The translations under genes and the position numbers were made by a program. A stretch of DNA of 64,000 nucleotides from Bog-473 sp963770645 (GTDB taxonomy: Bacteria; Actinomycetota; Acidimicrobiia; Acidimicrobiales; RAAP-2), in contig CAVYQL010000003.1 in the NCBI GenBank assembly GCA_963770645.1, positions 1,178,001 to 1,242,000 on the forward strand, in the 5' to 3' direction. Positions 35,564-44,293 of the stretch are shown here, piece by piece. A model generated the notes under the pieces. It was given only the letters and a program-made list of their open reading frames with translations. It was not told the DNA's origin and did not search any database. Within the stretch, counting starts at the first letter, position 1, and each line of letters begins with the position of its first letter.

Positions 35564-36040
35564 GTGTCACGCGTGCAACTGGCCATGAATGTGGCCGATC
35601 TCGACGAAGCAGTGGCGTTCTATACCAAGCTCTTTGGCACCGAGCCGGCGAAGATCCGTCCCGGCTACGCGAACTTCGCCATTGCCGAGCCTCCCCTCAA
35701 GCTTGTCTTGATCGAGGATCACACCAAGGAGCCAGGGACCCTCAACCACCTCGGGGTCGAGGTGGCGAGCCGGCAGGCCGTGGCTGACGCCATCACGCGA
35801 CTCGAGGGCGTTGGTCTCGAGACCGCAGTCGAAGGCGAGGTCGAGGTCGAGTGCTGCTACGCCCTCCAGGACAAGGTCTGGGTGGACGGTCCGGGCGGCG
35901 AGCCGTGGGAGATCTACGCCGTGCTGGCTGACGTCGAGATGACCGATGGACAGCTGCGTTCGCTGGATTCTGGTTCCCCGGCATGTTGCGACTCGCGTCC
36001 CGATCTGGCCGCAATTGCCGACACGTCGAGCTGCTGCTGA
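35564..36040 (+). CDS. ArsI/CadI-like VOC protein (C-As lyase family)
   Basis: The 158-residue VOC protein has F-Y-T-K-L-F-G-T-E-P-A-K near residue 19, N-H-L-G-V with His62, vicinal Cys97-Cys98 in E-V-E-C-C-Y-A, and P-W-E-I-Y-A-V near residue 116. The vicinal Cys pair and downstream E match ArsI, which cleaves the carbon-arsenic bond of trivalent organoarsenicals, and the actinobacterial CadI group induced by metals. Position 5 is Gln rather than the His seen in characterised ArsI, so activity is uncertain. Two further Cys pairs sit at the C-terminal tail. The GTG start follows GGAGG, and it is the first gene of the induced operon. Confidence 0.82.
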   Translation: MSRVQLAMNVADLDEAVAFYTKLFGTEPAKIRPGYANFAIAEPPLKLVLIEDHTKEPGTLNHLGVEVASRQAVADAITRLEGVGLETAVEGEVEVECCYALQDKVWVDGPGGEPWEIYAVLADVEMTDGQLRSLDSGSPACCDSRPDLAAIADTSSCC

Positions 36041-36069
36041 GGGGCCAGTCGCGGTCGCGTTCTCGTTCG

Positions 36070-36822
36070 ATGGCTACCGAGTCGGTGCTCTGGCGGCGCG
36101 TCGTCGCGGAGTTCCTTGGGAGTGCGTTTTTGGCTGCAGTCGTCATCGGCTCAGGGATCGCGGCGCAGCATCTGTCGCCTGGGGAGACCGGCCTGCAACT
36201 CCTCGAGAACGCTGGCGCGACCGCCGCGGGCCTCTTCGCCATCATCTTGATGTTTGGCCCAGTCTCAGGAGGCCATTTCAACCCAGTCGTGTCATTCGTC
36301 GACGCCGGCTTTGGCGGGCTCTCCTGGCCTGAGGCCTGTGCCTACCTCCCCGCCCAGGTTGCAGGGTGCATCGCCGGGGCAGTCGTCGCCAACGTGATGT
36401 TCTCGATACCTGCGTGGGAGATCTCAACCAGACATCGTGCGTCGCCAGATCATTTTCTGTCCGAGATCATTGCGACGCTCGGTCTCCTCTTGGTGATCTT
36501 CGCCTTGGCCCGCACGGGGCGGTCAAAATCGGCTCCGGCGGCTGTTGGCGCCTACATCGGCGCGGCGTACTTCTTCACGAGTTCGACGAGCTTCGCCAAT
36601 CCCGCCATCACTGTGGGGCGCACGTTCTCCAACTCGTTTGCCGGCATCGCACCCTCATCGGTACCCAGCTTCATCGGCGCTCAACTCGTTGGTGCCGTCC
36701 TCGCCTTCCTGCTGATACGGACTCTCTATCCGGACATCACGGCCGTGCAGGCAAGCGACATCGTGCTTCCTCACCACGGTGACGTCAGTGACCACGTGGC
36801 CTCTGCGGAGGAGGTGCCGTGA
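36070..36822 (+). CDS. MIP family aquaglyceroporin, probable arsenite channel
   Basis: The 250-residue membrane protein has six helices and two half-helix boxes. The first reads H-F-N-P-V with Asn71 and the second F-A-N-P-A with Asn177, so the first box is NPV instead of NPA, as in AqpS/AqpZ-like arsenic channels. Between arsI-like and arsC genes it most probably lets arsenite flow out down its gradient after reduction of arsenate, as shown for the aqpS operon of Sinorhizobium. ATG 36070 is preferred because the longer frame overlaps the previous gene's end. Its stop overlaps the arsC start. Confidence 0.85.
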   Translation: MATESVLWRRVVAEFLGSAFLAAVVIGSGIAAQHLSPGETGLQLLENAGATAAGLFAIILMFGPVSGGHFNPVVSFVDAGFGGLSWPEACAYLPAQVAGCIAGAVVANVMFSIPAWEISTRHRASPDHFLSEIIATLGLLLVIFALARTGRSKSAPAAVGAYIGAAYFFTSSTSFANPAITVGRTFSNSFAGIAPSSVPSFIGAQLVGAVLAFLLIRTLYPDITAVQASDIVLPHHGDVSDHVASAEEVP

Positions 36823-37223
36823 TCAACCCACGGCCAGTCGTGCTATTCCTGTGCGTCCACAATGCAGGGCGGTCACAAATGGCTGCTGCTCTGCTGAGTC
36901 GGGAGGCGAACGGCGGGATCGTGGTTCACTCCGCCGGATCAGCTCCAGGCGACACGCTCAATCCAGCGGTCGTTGCGGCGATGAGGGAAGTCGGACTCGA
37001 TGTCTCGGCTGAACGGCCAAAGCGTCTCACCGATGCCATGGCCGAAGAGGCGGGCGTGATCGTCACCATGGGCTGCGGCGACGCGTGCCGCATCTATCCA
37101 GGGAAGCGATACCTCGACTGGGAGCTTCCAGATCCCGCTGGGAAGTCGCTCGAGGAAGTGCGCCCGATCAGGGACGAGATCGAAAGGCGGGTCAAAGCGC
37201 TGGTCGTGGACCTTGTTGGTTGA
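36819..37223 (+). CDS. arsC: Arsenate reductase ArsC, low-molecular-weight phosphatase type
   Basis: The 134-residue protein begins with the P-loop C-V-H-N-A-G-R-S (Cys12 to Arg18). It carries the second and third Cys in M-G-C-G-D-A-C near residues 85-89 and W-E-L-P-D-P-A-G near residue 100, matching the thioredoxin- or mycothiol-coupled ArsC class. It reduces arsenate to arsenite, which would leave by the aquaglyceroporin encoded just upstream. The GTG start overlaps the aquaglyceroporin stop. No ArsB or Acr3 pump gene is present in the locus. Confidence 0.9.
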   Translation: MINPRPVVLFLCVHNAGRSQMAAALLSREANGGIVVHSAGSAPGDTLNPAVVAAMREVGLDVSAERPKRLTDAMAEEAGVIVTMGCGDACRIYPGKRYLDWELPDPAGKSLEEVRPIRDEIERRVKALVVDLVG

Positions 37224-37475
37224 GTCGCCGGCTCGAGTAACGGCGGCGCTCGTGAAGCGAGTCACATTGCAATGGGAAGCGAAGAAAAAGAGCTTCATCT
37301 GGTGCGCTGCGATGCCGATGATGCAGTTCAGGGTCATCAAATTGGTTCGCGCGCCGCTCGTGAGAGGTCACTTCTGAGCTCGGGCCTGTGAGGGGTAAGC
37401 AATGGGACAGGTCCGAAGGCACGTGTCCCGGAAGCTTGCGGACTGGCTGGTCTCGACCGCTGACAACTGCACCGG

Positions 37476-39452
37476 GTGGGTCACGTCGTGACGCGACCCC
37501 AGCTCCGCTCGGAACCGGAGCCGGAGGGGGTCCTTCCCCTCGACCCCCAACGAGTGGCGACGCGAGTCCGCCAGACGCCTGCGGACATCACGAAGACGAG
37601 GATCTCCGAACGTTGGCTCCTCGACTCGGCCCCCGGTGTCAAGTCTTCGCCATCGGAGCAGGACGTCCGGCTCGGCTTCGGATTGGTCGCTGCCTATTGT
37701 GCGGTGGCGCTCGTCGCGAGTGTCTTCTTTCCCCTGGGTACCGAGAGCCGTCAGTCTGTCGCGGTCATTGTGATGGCCACCGCCGCACTGGATCTGGGTT
37801 TGCTCGTACTGTCGGGTCGTCGGATCAAAGGTCCCATGCTTCTGTGCTTCCCGGTCCTCGTGGTGGTCAGCGAACTGGCTCTCTCCTTCCTCGCTGCCGG
37901 CGGTGGGGCCGTCGAATACACGGGGTTCTTCACCTTGATCTTCGTCTTCATCGGCTTGACGCAAAACCGAGGGGTCGGGCCCCTGTTCGCCTGCGTCGTC
38001 GGGTCAGCATGGGTTGTCATCGAGAGACCTTGGACCGCTGAAGTCGGCGTGAAGCTCGTCTTGGCGCTGGCCATCTGGATCCTCATCTCTGAGGTCCTGG
38101 CCGCTCGGACGGAGCGGGCGCGCGTCCGGACCAAGCGACTTGTCGCTCAAGTGAATACCGACGTGTTGACGGGACTAGGAAGCCGGCTCTACCTCTCGGA
38201 TCGAATCGAACGCATCGTGATGCAACAAGACGCGATGCTCCGCTCGGCGCTCCTCTTCATCGATCTAGACGGGTTCAAGAGGATCAATGACACCTATGGC
38301 CACTCCGCTGGCGACGAGCTCCTGATCGCGGTGGCCAGACGTGTGGAATCAGCACTGCGAGACGGTGACCTGGCCGCACGGCTCGGTGGCGACGAATTCG
38401 TCGTGCTCCTCGAAGACTGCAGCCTCGATCAGGCGGAGGGTCTCGCCACCAGGCTGATTTCCTCCCTGAACTCGCCCTACGGGCTGAGTCTGGGTCGAGC
38501 GGCCATCACCGCCAGCATCGGCATCGTCGAGATCGTTCCTCCCACAACTGCCGAACGTGTCGTGCGTGACGCGGACCGGGCCATGAGCGAAGCCAAGGCA
38601 GCGGGACGCAACCGGCTCGTCATCTACGAAGGGGCAATGGAGGAGCGGGCGATCCGACGCCTCGAGCTGGAGACCCAATTGCGCGACGCACTGGTAGACG
38701 AGCAGTTCGAGGTGTACTACCAACCGGTCGTCCATTCGGGGATGCACACCATTATCGGAGCAGAAGCCCTTCTGCGGTGGCAACATCCCCAACGGGGCCT
38801 GCTCACCCCCGACGATTTCCTGGCCGTATCCGAGGACATCGGTCTGATCGCCACCCTCGGAGATTGGGTCCTCCGTCAGGCGTGTCGTCAGGCCCGGGGA
38901 TGGCAGTCCATCGATCCGGCCCGGGCGTTCTCTATCTCCGTCAACCTGTCAGCACCCGAGATGTTCTCGGCGGACCTCATCGGCCGCGTGGAGAGGGCTC
39001 TGGCAGAGTCAGATCTGCCAGGCAAGCTTCTCGTCCTCGAGATCACCGAGCGGATCATGATGGCCGACAGGGAGCAAGCAACGCGACAACTCGGCGAGCT
39101 GCGAAAGCTCGGGGTGCGGATCGCGATCGACGACTTTGGCACGGGGTATTCGTCGCTCGCCTACGTGCGAGACCTTCCCGTCGACATCCTGAAAATCGAC
39201 AGGAGCTTCGTCACGCCGCTCGGAGTGGACCACCAAGCCTTGGCCTTGGTTCGGGCCATCGTCGGGATCGCCGATGCACTCGACCTCGATGTCATCGTCG
39301 AAGGCGCGGAGACAGCCGCGCAGATTGAGCTGCTCGACGAACTCGGCTGTCAGGTGGTCCAGGGCTTCTACTTTGGCCAACCCGTGAGCGCCGAAGAGCT
39401 CCGCAATCGCCTCATGCGGTCCGGTGCCGGATCCATCGCTGCGTCCCAGTAG
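37476..39452 (+). CDS. Membrane GGDEF-EAL protein (cyclic di-GMP turnover)
   Basis: This protein of about 658 residues has an N-terminal hydrophobic region of roughly five to six segments (about residues 65-205), a GGDEF domain with intact R-L-G-G-D-E-F near residue 304, and an EAL domain with intact A-E-A-L-L-R near residue 429 and D-D-F-G-T-G-Y-S-S near residue 553. Both active-site signatures are complete, so it could make or break cyclic di-GMP depending on signal. No PAS or GAF sensor is visible; the membrane part may sense. The start may be GTG 37476 or GTG 37488. The 250 bp before it hold no other gene that I can see. Confidence 0.88.
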   Translation: MGHVVTRPQLRSEPEPEGVLPLDPQRVATRVRQTPADITKTRISERWLLDSAPGVKSSPSEQDVRLGFGLVAAYCAVALVASVFFPLGTESRQSVAVIVMATAALDLGLLVLSGRRIKGPMLLCFPVLVVVSELALSFLAAGGGAVEYTGFFTLIFVFIGLTQNRGVGPLFACVVGSAWVVIERPWTAEVGVKLVLALAIWILISEVLAARTERARVRTKRLVAQVNTDVLTGLGSRLYLSDRIERIVMQQDAMLRSALLFIDLDGFKRINDTYGHSAGDELLIAVARRVESALRDGDLAARLGGDEFVVLLEDCSLDQAEGLATRLISSLNSPYGLSLGRAAITASIGIVEIVPPTTAERVVRDADRAMSEAKAAGRNRLVIYEGAMEERAIRRLELETQLRDALVDEQFEVYYQPVVHSGMHTIIGAEALLRWQHPQRGLLTPDDFLAVSEDIGLIATLGDWVLRQACRQARGWQSIDPARAFSISVNLSAPEMFSADLIGRVERALAESDLPGKLLVLEITERIMMADREQATRQLGELRKLGVRIAIDDFGTGYSSLAYVRDLPVDILKIDRSFVTPLGVDHQALALVRAIVGIADALDLDVIVEGAETAAQIELLDELGCQVVQGFYFGQPVSAEELRNRLMRSGAGSIAASQ

Positions 39453-39468
39453 CAAGGCGACGACCCTC

Positions 39469-39699
39469 CTACTTCGGCTTGCCTTGCTCGACCCAGCGTT
39501 CGAACAACTCGACTCGTTCCGGGGGCCACGCGCCGTCGCACGGCATGGAGCCATTCCCTAAGCGCTCGGCAATGGCGGCAGCGTGCGTCTGGACATCGGT
39601 GTAGGACCACAGATCGAACGCGCTGCGCATCGAATTGCGATCCTTTTCCCGGAACAGAGGCTTGATGTCGGCGTTGAAGCTGATCTCGGGTGCTGGCAT
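39469..39699 (-). CDS. Small conserved-looking protein of unknown function
   Basis: The 76-residue protein reads P-E-I-S-F-N-A-D-I-K-P-L-F-R at the start and ends R-V-E-L-F-E-R-W-V-E-Q-G-K-P-K. I recall a similar beginning and end in small bacterial proteins related to cytochrome-c-like domains, but no C-x-x-C-H haem site is present. The ATG at 39699 is preceded by AGAGGACC at suitable distance. It converges on the GGDEF-EAL gene with 16 bp between stops. Confidence 0.55.
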   Translation of the reverse strand: MPAPEISFNADIKPLFREKDRNSMRSAFDLWSYTDVQTHAAAIAERLGNGSMPCDGAWPPERVELFERWVEQGKPK

Positions 39700-39885
39700 C
39701 TTCAGGTCCTCTCGTGGTCGCGTTGGTGCTCCGATCGATGGAGCAACGGCAGAAGTCACTCGTGACTCGCCTAGCACGATACGGCTCGTGGACCATCCAT
39801 GCGACGAAGCGCGTTTTTGTAGATTGGGAACGGGATGGCTCCGCAGTCCCGGACTGGCACACGAGTTGGCGTCGCCCAGTGGCCG

Positions 39886-39945
39886 CCGCGGGACTCGAAC
39901 CTCCGACCTGCTGGTCGTAGGTCAGGCCGGATGATGCGGTGCGCG
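39886..39945 (-). other. Degenerate tRNA 3'-half-like sequence
   Basis: On the minus strand this reads AGGTCGGAGGTTCGAGTCCC followed by a GC-rich acceptor-like tail, closely resembling the variable loop, T arm and acceptor of a tRNA (arginine-like). The T stem does not pair well and no 5' half is present, so it is not a functional tRNA. Such remnants are common at integration sites; here it lies at the left edge of the accessory half. Confidence 0.35.
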
Positions 39946-40020
39946 CTACGAAAGTCTAACCCCGCACCGGCGCTGAGAGGAGCCTGAGGACTCAGCGTTA
40001 ATTCGCGACTTACCTTGCGG

Positions 40021-40090
40021 TAACGCACGCAAGGGACGCATAACGCGCGTGCCCATTGGTAAAGACATTCGTTGCATGGGTAGCGCACGC
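40021..40090. repeat. Three TARCGCRCGY motifs upstream of a secreted-protein gene
   Basis: TAACGCACGC (40021), TAACGCGCGT (40041) and TAGCGCACGC (40081) precede the ATG at 40128. They could be binding sites of a regulator; nothing else supports this. Confidence 0.3.
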
Positions 40091-40127
40091 GCCGCCCAGT
40101 CACCAAAAGCTAGGAGGGAACAGAACA

Positions 40128-40580
40128 ATGATTCGAACACGTATCAGCAGGCTGTCTTTCGCGGGGGCGTTAGCCGTTGCCCTTCCGATCGGTGGCGCCA
40201 TCGCGTTCACGGCTAGCCCTGCGGGCGCGTCGGTCACCGTGAAGTGCACCACTCTGAGTGGCACCGAAACGGGGACTGCTCAAATCACCGGATGTAACGC
40301 CGACGGAGGGGGCACCAAGCCTACGTCCTCCTCAGTCCTCGCGGCAGGTGGGACGGTCAAGTGGCTCAACGGCGACAAGATGACCTTTACTGCGCCCAAC
40401 CTCACCTCGGAGACGCCCAACTGCACGACGGCGGGATCCAGCGAGGACAAGGTCACGGGAAGCGTCACGAAGGACAAGGACCACACGGTGGCCGTGCCCG
40501 GCAAGTACAAGGGCTACGTCTGCATCGACCCGTCGGGGAATCTCAGCCTCGCCATCGGGACGAAGTTCAAGATCACCTAG
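40128..40580 (+). CDS. Small secreted protein of unknown function
   Basis: The 150-residue protein has a classical signal peptide (I-R-T-R-I-S-R then a hydrophobic core ending S-P-A-G-A-S) and a mature part with three to four Cys and many Thr/Gly/Lys residues, suggesting a small beta-rich extracellular domain. I do not recognise the family. The ATG at 40128 follows GGAGGG at a good distance. The 675 bp before it hold only the small minus-strand gene, the tRNA-like remnant and the repeated motifs at 40021-40090. Confidence 0.7.
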   Translation: MIRTRISRLSFAGALAVALPIGGAIAFTASPAGASVTVKCTTLSGTETGTAQITGCNADGGGTKPTSSSVLAAGGTVKWLNGDKMTFTAPNLTSETPNCTTAGSSEDKVTGSVTKDKDHTVAVPGKYKGYVCIDPSGNLSLAIGTKFKIT

Positions 40581-40745
40581 CCACCCGTAACCTGGCGACC
40601 AGCGACGGCGGGCGGCCCGGCTTCGGTGCGCCCGCCGTCGCGTGCCCGGCCGCGGTTGCCCCAGCGGGAGGCAAAGTCAGCCGCGGCCAGGCAGCTCCAC
40701 TGAAACAGCTACAGCTCGGCTGCGCTCAACCCTGGAGGCGATTGT

Positions 40746-41795
40746 CTAACTCGCGACCTGGCAACTGGGCTTCTTGAGTGTGCCGTTGGTCTCAGTGATG
40801 GCCATGGTGGGCGAAGACTCGGATCCGAGTGTCTTCGTCTTGGTGAAGCTGAGGTTGTTGGTCTCACCTGTGAACCCGCCCACAGCGCATGTCGGCGCGG
40901 ACGAGCTGGTGCCTTGCAATGTTGTGACCGGCTCGAGTTTCGAATCTGCACCGAATTTCGCTTCGGCTCCGCCAGCGTCACCGAAGACGCCCCACTCGGT
41001 CGCGTCCCAGTACGCCGAAAGGTCGAGCTTGCTGTCACTGTTGGAGACACTCGATGCGCCCGATGGGCTCGACAGGCTCACGGTGTCTTTGCCCCCAGAT
41101 GTGGCTTGTCCCACGAACGTCGTCTGGCCGAGGGCGTCGGCCGGGAGAGAGCCGTACGTCGTCGCGGGGCTGTTCGCGTAGCAGAACGTATAGCGGCCCG
41201 ACACGTCCGTGTTCCAGCCGCCTGGGCACGTCTTGTCGTAATAGATCAGCCAATACTGCATGAACACATAGTTCGTATCACTCGAGTAATCGAAGGCATA
41301 GACGAACTGCTGCCAGCCATAGCAGTCCGATGGGACGGCGGCCTTCGAGCAGGCCGGGGGGTCAGAAAAGAACTCGCTGTTGAGCTGCAGAGAGAAGGCG
41401 TTCGCGACATTTGGTCCCGTGTTATTTATTTTGCCCTTTTCGGTGATCCCCGTCGTCACGTGCGTGAACGTCCCTGTTGCCTTGGAGAGCGTCCCGGCTA
41501 CCTGCGCCACGTAGTCGTCGCCGTTGCCAACGATCGCAGGGCTGCCCTGGGTTGGCAGGTGTGGTGCAAAGGGCAGGTTCGGCGCCACCACGCAGGGCGT
41601 TGCCTGCCATTGCAGCGCAGGATACGACGCGTGGTAGCACCCGTTCCCAGGTGTAGGAAGATTCGCAATTTCGCCCTGCCATTGAGCCTGCGCGAGAGGG
41701 CTCGGAGGGTTGTCAGCAAAAGCCGAACCGCCACCGACGATCGTCAGTGCAAGAACGATCGTTCCCAGCGTGCAAGTCATGCGCCACGGTTTCAT
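40746..41795 (-). CDS. Secreted protein of unknown function
   Basis: The 349-residue protein starts with a 27-residue signal peptide ending G-S-A-F-A-D. The mature part contains eight or more Cys, several aromatic clusters (Y-V-F-M-Q-Y-W-L-I-Y-Y near residue 180, W-D-A-T-E-W-G-V-F-G-D near residue 265) and a C-terminal Thr/Ser/Lys-rich region with a final Cys. It looks like a globular extracellular protein; I cannot assign a family. It converges on the 150-residue secreted protein at 40128. Confidence 0.7.
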   Translation of the reverse strand: MKPWRMTCTLGTIVLALTIVGGGSAFADNPPSPLAQAQWQGEIANLPTPGNGCYHASYPALQWQATPCVVAPNLPFAPHLPTQGSPAIVGNGDDYVAQVAGTLSKATGTFTHVTTGITEKGKINNTGPNVANAFSLQLNSEFFSDPPACSKAAVPSDCYGWQQFVYAFDYSSDTNYVFMQYWLIYYDKTCPGGWNTDVSGRYTFCYANSPATTYGSLPADALGQTTFVGQATSGGKDTVSLSSPSGASSVSNSDSKLDLSAYWDATEWGVFGDAGGAEAKFGADSKLEPVTTLQGTSSSAPTCAVGGFTGETNNLSFTKTKTLGSESSPTMAITETNGTLKKPSCQVAS

Positions 41796-41971
41796 GACAG
41801 CAGCCTTCTTCCCGGATGTTCGTCAAGGTCGCCAAACCAAGCCATCCCATAGATGCCCCGGCCGGTCGCCGGCATCACCGATGACATTATTGATGCAACT
41901 CTCTCAGCGCAACAGGTGCGGCTCGTTTGCTTTCCGTGCAGCCACGGCGAGGTGCCAATGAGTGCTCTGCC

Positions 41972-42175
41972 ATGCGAACTGAAGTCGTCGTTGACCAGTC
42001 AGATATCCGGCTCTGCTCGCTGAACCTTGGGTGCCAGGTAACTGAGACGCCGCTCGCAGAGCGACAGCACGACGAGGTGACGATCAAGGTGGCACGGGGC
42101 GGTTACGCCGAGAACATCATCGTCGCAAGACTGGAGTCGCAGGTGAGATGCCAATACTCGCTTGAGCGCGACTAG
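41972..42175 (+). CDS. Possible small protein, 67 residues
   Basis: An ATG at 41972 opens a short frame (R-T-E-V-V-V-D-Q-S-D onward) whose codons end in G/C more often than chance, and which stops seven bases before the convergent MBL gene. No ribosome-binding site is convincing and no family is recognised. The rest of the gap 41796-42182 shows no gene. Confidence 0.25.
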   Translation: MRTEVVVDQSDIRLCSLNLGCQVTETPLAERQHDEVTIKVARGGYAENIIVARLESQVRCQYSLERD

Positions 42176-42182
42176 CGGGAGA

Positions 42183-42899
42183 TCAACTTTCCATGCGACG
42201 CTCGAAGTCGTCGGCGAGAGCGAGGAGCGCCTTGCTGGCCTCGCCGCTGTACGAGGAACCGTGCATAATCGCGAGCGTGGTGGGATTCAGCGCAGCGAGG
42301 CGTCGGATGGTCGGCGCCGACTGCGGCGTGAAACAGCTAGCGCCGAACATGTCCTCGGCCTCGATGGCCGCAGCGACAATGTTGTCCCCTGTCAACGCCG
42401 GCCCGTCTCCAACCTGGCTCAGGAGGTCACCGCAGAACAGGGTGCCGGTGGTCTCCTCGTAGAGGACATGGGCGTCCCAACCGTGAGGTACGTGGGGTGT
42501 GTCGATACTACGGATGCGCCGACCGCCAAGGTTAAAAGAACCGTCGGGCGCTACGGGGACCGGAGGTCGGTCAGCGAGGTCGTCAATGGAGACCATGCAG
42601 CCGATGGCCGTGTGGGCCACTTCGGCGTTCGGCGCCCCCTCGAGGAAGAGGTTCATCGCACCACACTCATCTGCCTCGAGATGGCCGAACATGATCCAGC
42701 GCAGCCGATCGAACGGCATCAGCGAACCGATGGCCTCGGACACGGCCGGAAACATGGCGCGCGGGCCGGTATGGAAGATGGTTGGCTCGTCAGCGTCGAT
42801 GAGGAACTGGTTGAACGTGAAGCCAGTCGGGCCGATATCGGGAACGAACGTCGACAGCCTGTAGATGCGCTCAGCGATCTCGTCGACTTGGGTTTCCAT
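42183..42899 (-). CDS. Flavodiiron-like metallo-beta-lactamase-fold protein
   Basis: This 238-residue standalone MBL-fold protein has F-G-H-L-E-A-D-E-C near residue 72, the H-x-E-x-D di-iron site of flavodiiron (ODP) proteins rather than the H-x-H-x-D-H of hydrolases. Further ligands are probably the His in A-H-T-A-I near residue 95, the Asp in F-C-G-D-L-L near residue 157 and the His in I-M-H-G-S-S near residue 213. It lacks the flavodoxin domain of NO or O2 reductases, so it may be an oxygen or NO sensor or work with a partner. It is the third gene of a TetR-led operon. Confidence 0.8.
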   Translation of the reverse strand: METQVDEIAERIYRLSTFVPDIGPTGFTFNQFLIDADEPTIFHTGPRAMFPAVSEAIGSLMPFDRLRWIMFGHLEADECGAMNLFLEGAPNAEVAHTAIGCMVSIDDLADRPPVPVAPDGSFNLGGRRIRSIDTPHVPHGWDAHVLYEETTGTLFCGDLLSQVGDGPALTGDNIVAAAIEAEDMFGASCFTPQSAPTIRRLAALNPTTLAIMHGSSYSGEASKALLALADDFERRMES

Positions 42900-42947
42900 G
42901 GTTTGCTCCTGTTCTGGTTGAGTTTGACGGCGTGGCGATTGAGCCTC

Positions 42948-43679
42948 TTACAATGGGAGTGGATTGCTGAGCACCCCCTCGCCGGGCAGCCGGCCGGAGA
43001 GGGTACGGATGAAGTCCAGCGCGTCGATCTCGACGCGCTCGCCGGCGATGCCCTGTTCGAATTTCCCACCGGCGGGGCCATCGAGCACGAGCTCAAAGGG
43101 TTGGCCGTGGATACCTGCCCACTCGGCAACAATGTCGGCGACAAGGCGGCCGTCGTGATCAGCCGTGAGCTGCATTCGGCGGCCTATGGCCGCGTGGACG
43201 TCGATACGGTGGGCCCAGACGTCGCGGGTGAACCCGACGTCGAGCAGGTACTTGAGGGGTGCCCATCCGATTGGTGGCCCGAATGGAAGGGGGATGTAAC
43301 GGGCCGGAGGCGGCGTTCGCCACCGGCCCTTGACGGCCTTCGGGCCCACTGCAGCGACCTGCGCGACCAGCTCGTCATTCGACAGTTGGTCGCGCTCGCG
43401 AATCTGTAATTCGTTCATACCGTCGACCCAGTGGTGCGAGTCGATCTCCTTGTTGAGCGGCATGCCTCGTCTCAACTGGTGGACGAACTCTCGGACGGAT
43501 GCTTGGGCTTCGCCTGAACCGAGGACGTGCAGCACCATCTTGCGGACGTCCCAACCTGTGCAATCGGTAGGCGCCGTCCACTCATCGGGCGTGAGGGACG
43601 CGACCAGGTTCGCGAAGCGGGTGAACTCTTCCTCGGCCAGCACTCGAGCCTCCGTACGGGTGAGTGGGTCTGCCATCAT
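42948..43679 (-). CDS. Maleylpyruvate isomerase family protein (TIGR03083-type)
   Basis: The 243-residue protein of the mycothiol-dependent/DinB fold has T-D-C-T-G-W-D-V-R-K-M-V-L-H-V-L near residue 37 with the first metal His, and later V-W-A-H-R-I-D near residue 152 with the third-helix His. Its ATG overlaps the TGA of the TetR gene (ATGA), so it is translationally coupled to the regulator and probably induced together with it. The reaction is unknown; glutathione- or mycothiol-type detoxification would suit the context. Confidence 0.8.
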   Translation of the reverse strand: MMADPLTRTEARVLAEEEFTRFANLVASLTPDEWTAPTDCTGWDVRKMVLHVLGSGEAQASVREFVHQLRRGMPLNKEIDSHHWVDGMNELQIRERDQLSNDELVAQVAAVGPKAVKGRWRTPPPARYIPLPFGPPIGWAPLKYLLDVGFTRDVWAHRIDVHAAIGRRMQLTADHDGRLVADIVAEWAGIHGQPFELVLDGPAGGKFEQGIAGERVEIDALDFIRTLSGRLPGEGVLSNPLPL

Positions 43680-44293
43680 GAGTGTCTGCTCCTTTCGAGC
43701 ACATCGTCGACATAGACATCGATCAGACGGTTGAGGTGACGGATCCAACGGTTGCCGCCGGGGTCATTGCTCAGCTGCGCCTGCATCAACCCGGCGACCA
43801 TGGCCACGATGCAGTCGATGTCGCCCTGTGTAGTGACGCCAGCTTCGTTGATCACCTTGTAGGCGCGCCTCAATACTTCCTCTGCAAGGACGTAGGACGT
43901 CGGTGAAGGTGCGAATCCCGGTATGTGACGCTCGAAGAGCAGCTCGTAGCGCGCTGGGTCCTCGAGTGCGAACGCGACGAACTCGGCTAGGAACTTCTTC
44001 AGGGCTGCACGCGGATCTCGAGGGAGCCTGACCACGTCGAGCTGTTGGATGAGTCGCCGATTACCGTCGGCGAACATGGCGTCGTACAGCGCATGCTTCG
44101 AGTCGAAGTAAGCGTAGAGCGACGGTTGGCGCATTCCAACCTCGCGGGCCAGTGCGTGCAGCGACACCCCAGCGATCCCGTTCTCTCGGGCGAGCATCCA
44201 CGCCGACTCGACGATTGCAGCCACTTTGGCCTCTCGTCGCGGCACCTTGCCCGGCTTTGGCCAAAGCTCAGCACTCGCTCGTTCGTCTATCAT
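43676..44293 (-). CDS. TetR family regulator with tet-operator-like site
   Basis: The 205-residue protein has an N-terminal helix-turn-helix with L-A-R-E-V-G-M-R-Q-P-S-L-Y-A-Y-F near residues 47-62 and a WHG-like C-terminal domain. It leads an operon with an isomerase-fold enzyme and a flavodiiron-like protein. The long palindrome at 44287-44321 covers its start codon, and a TAGTTT -10 box lies eight bases before the ATG, so the message may be leaderless and strongly autorepressed. Apart from the shared TetR helix-turn-helix it does not look like the classical tetracycline repressor, and no efflux pump is present. Confidence 0.85.
   Translation of the reverse strand: MIDERASAELWPKPGKVPRREAKVAAIVESAWMLARENGIAGVSLHALAREVGMRQPSLYAYFDSKHALYDAMFADGNRRLIQQLDVVRLPRDPRAALKKFLAEFVAFALEDPARYELLFERHIPGFAPSPTSYVLAEEVLRRAYKVINEAGVTTQGDIDCIVAMVAGLMQAQLSNDPGGNRWIRHLNRLIDVYVDDVLERSRHS

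Noticed and set aside
39886..39945. Functional tRNA on the minus strand
   Set aside because: Only the T-arm and acceptor-like half is visible, the T stem mispairs, and no D arm or 5' acceptor strand is found.
43676..44293. Tetracycline-resistance repressor (tetR) itself
   Set aside because: Despite the tetO-like operator, the protein does not match TetR beyond the shared helix-turn-helix, and no tetracycline pump is encoded.
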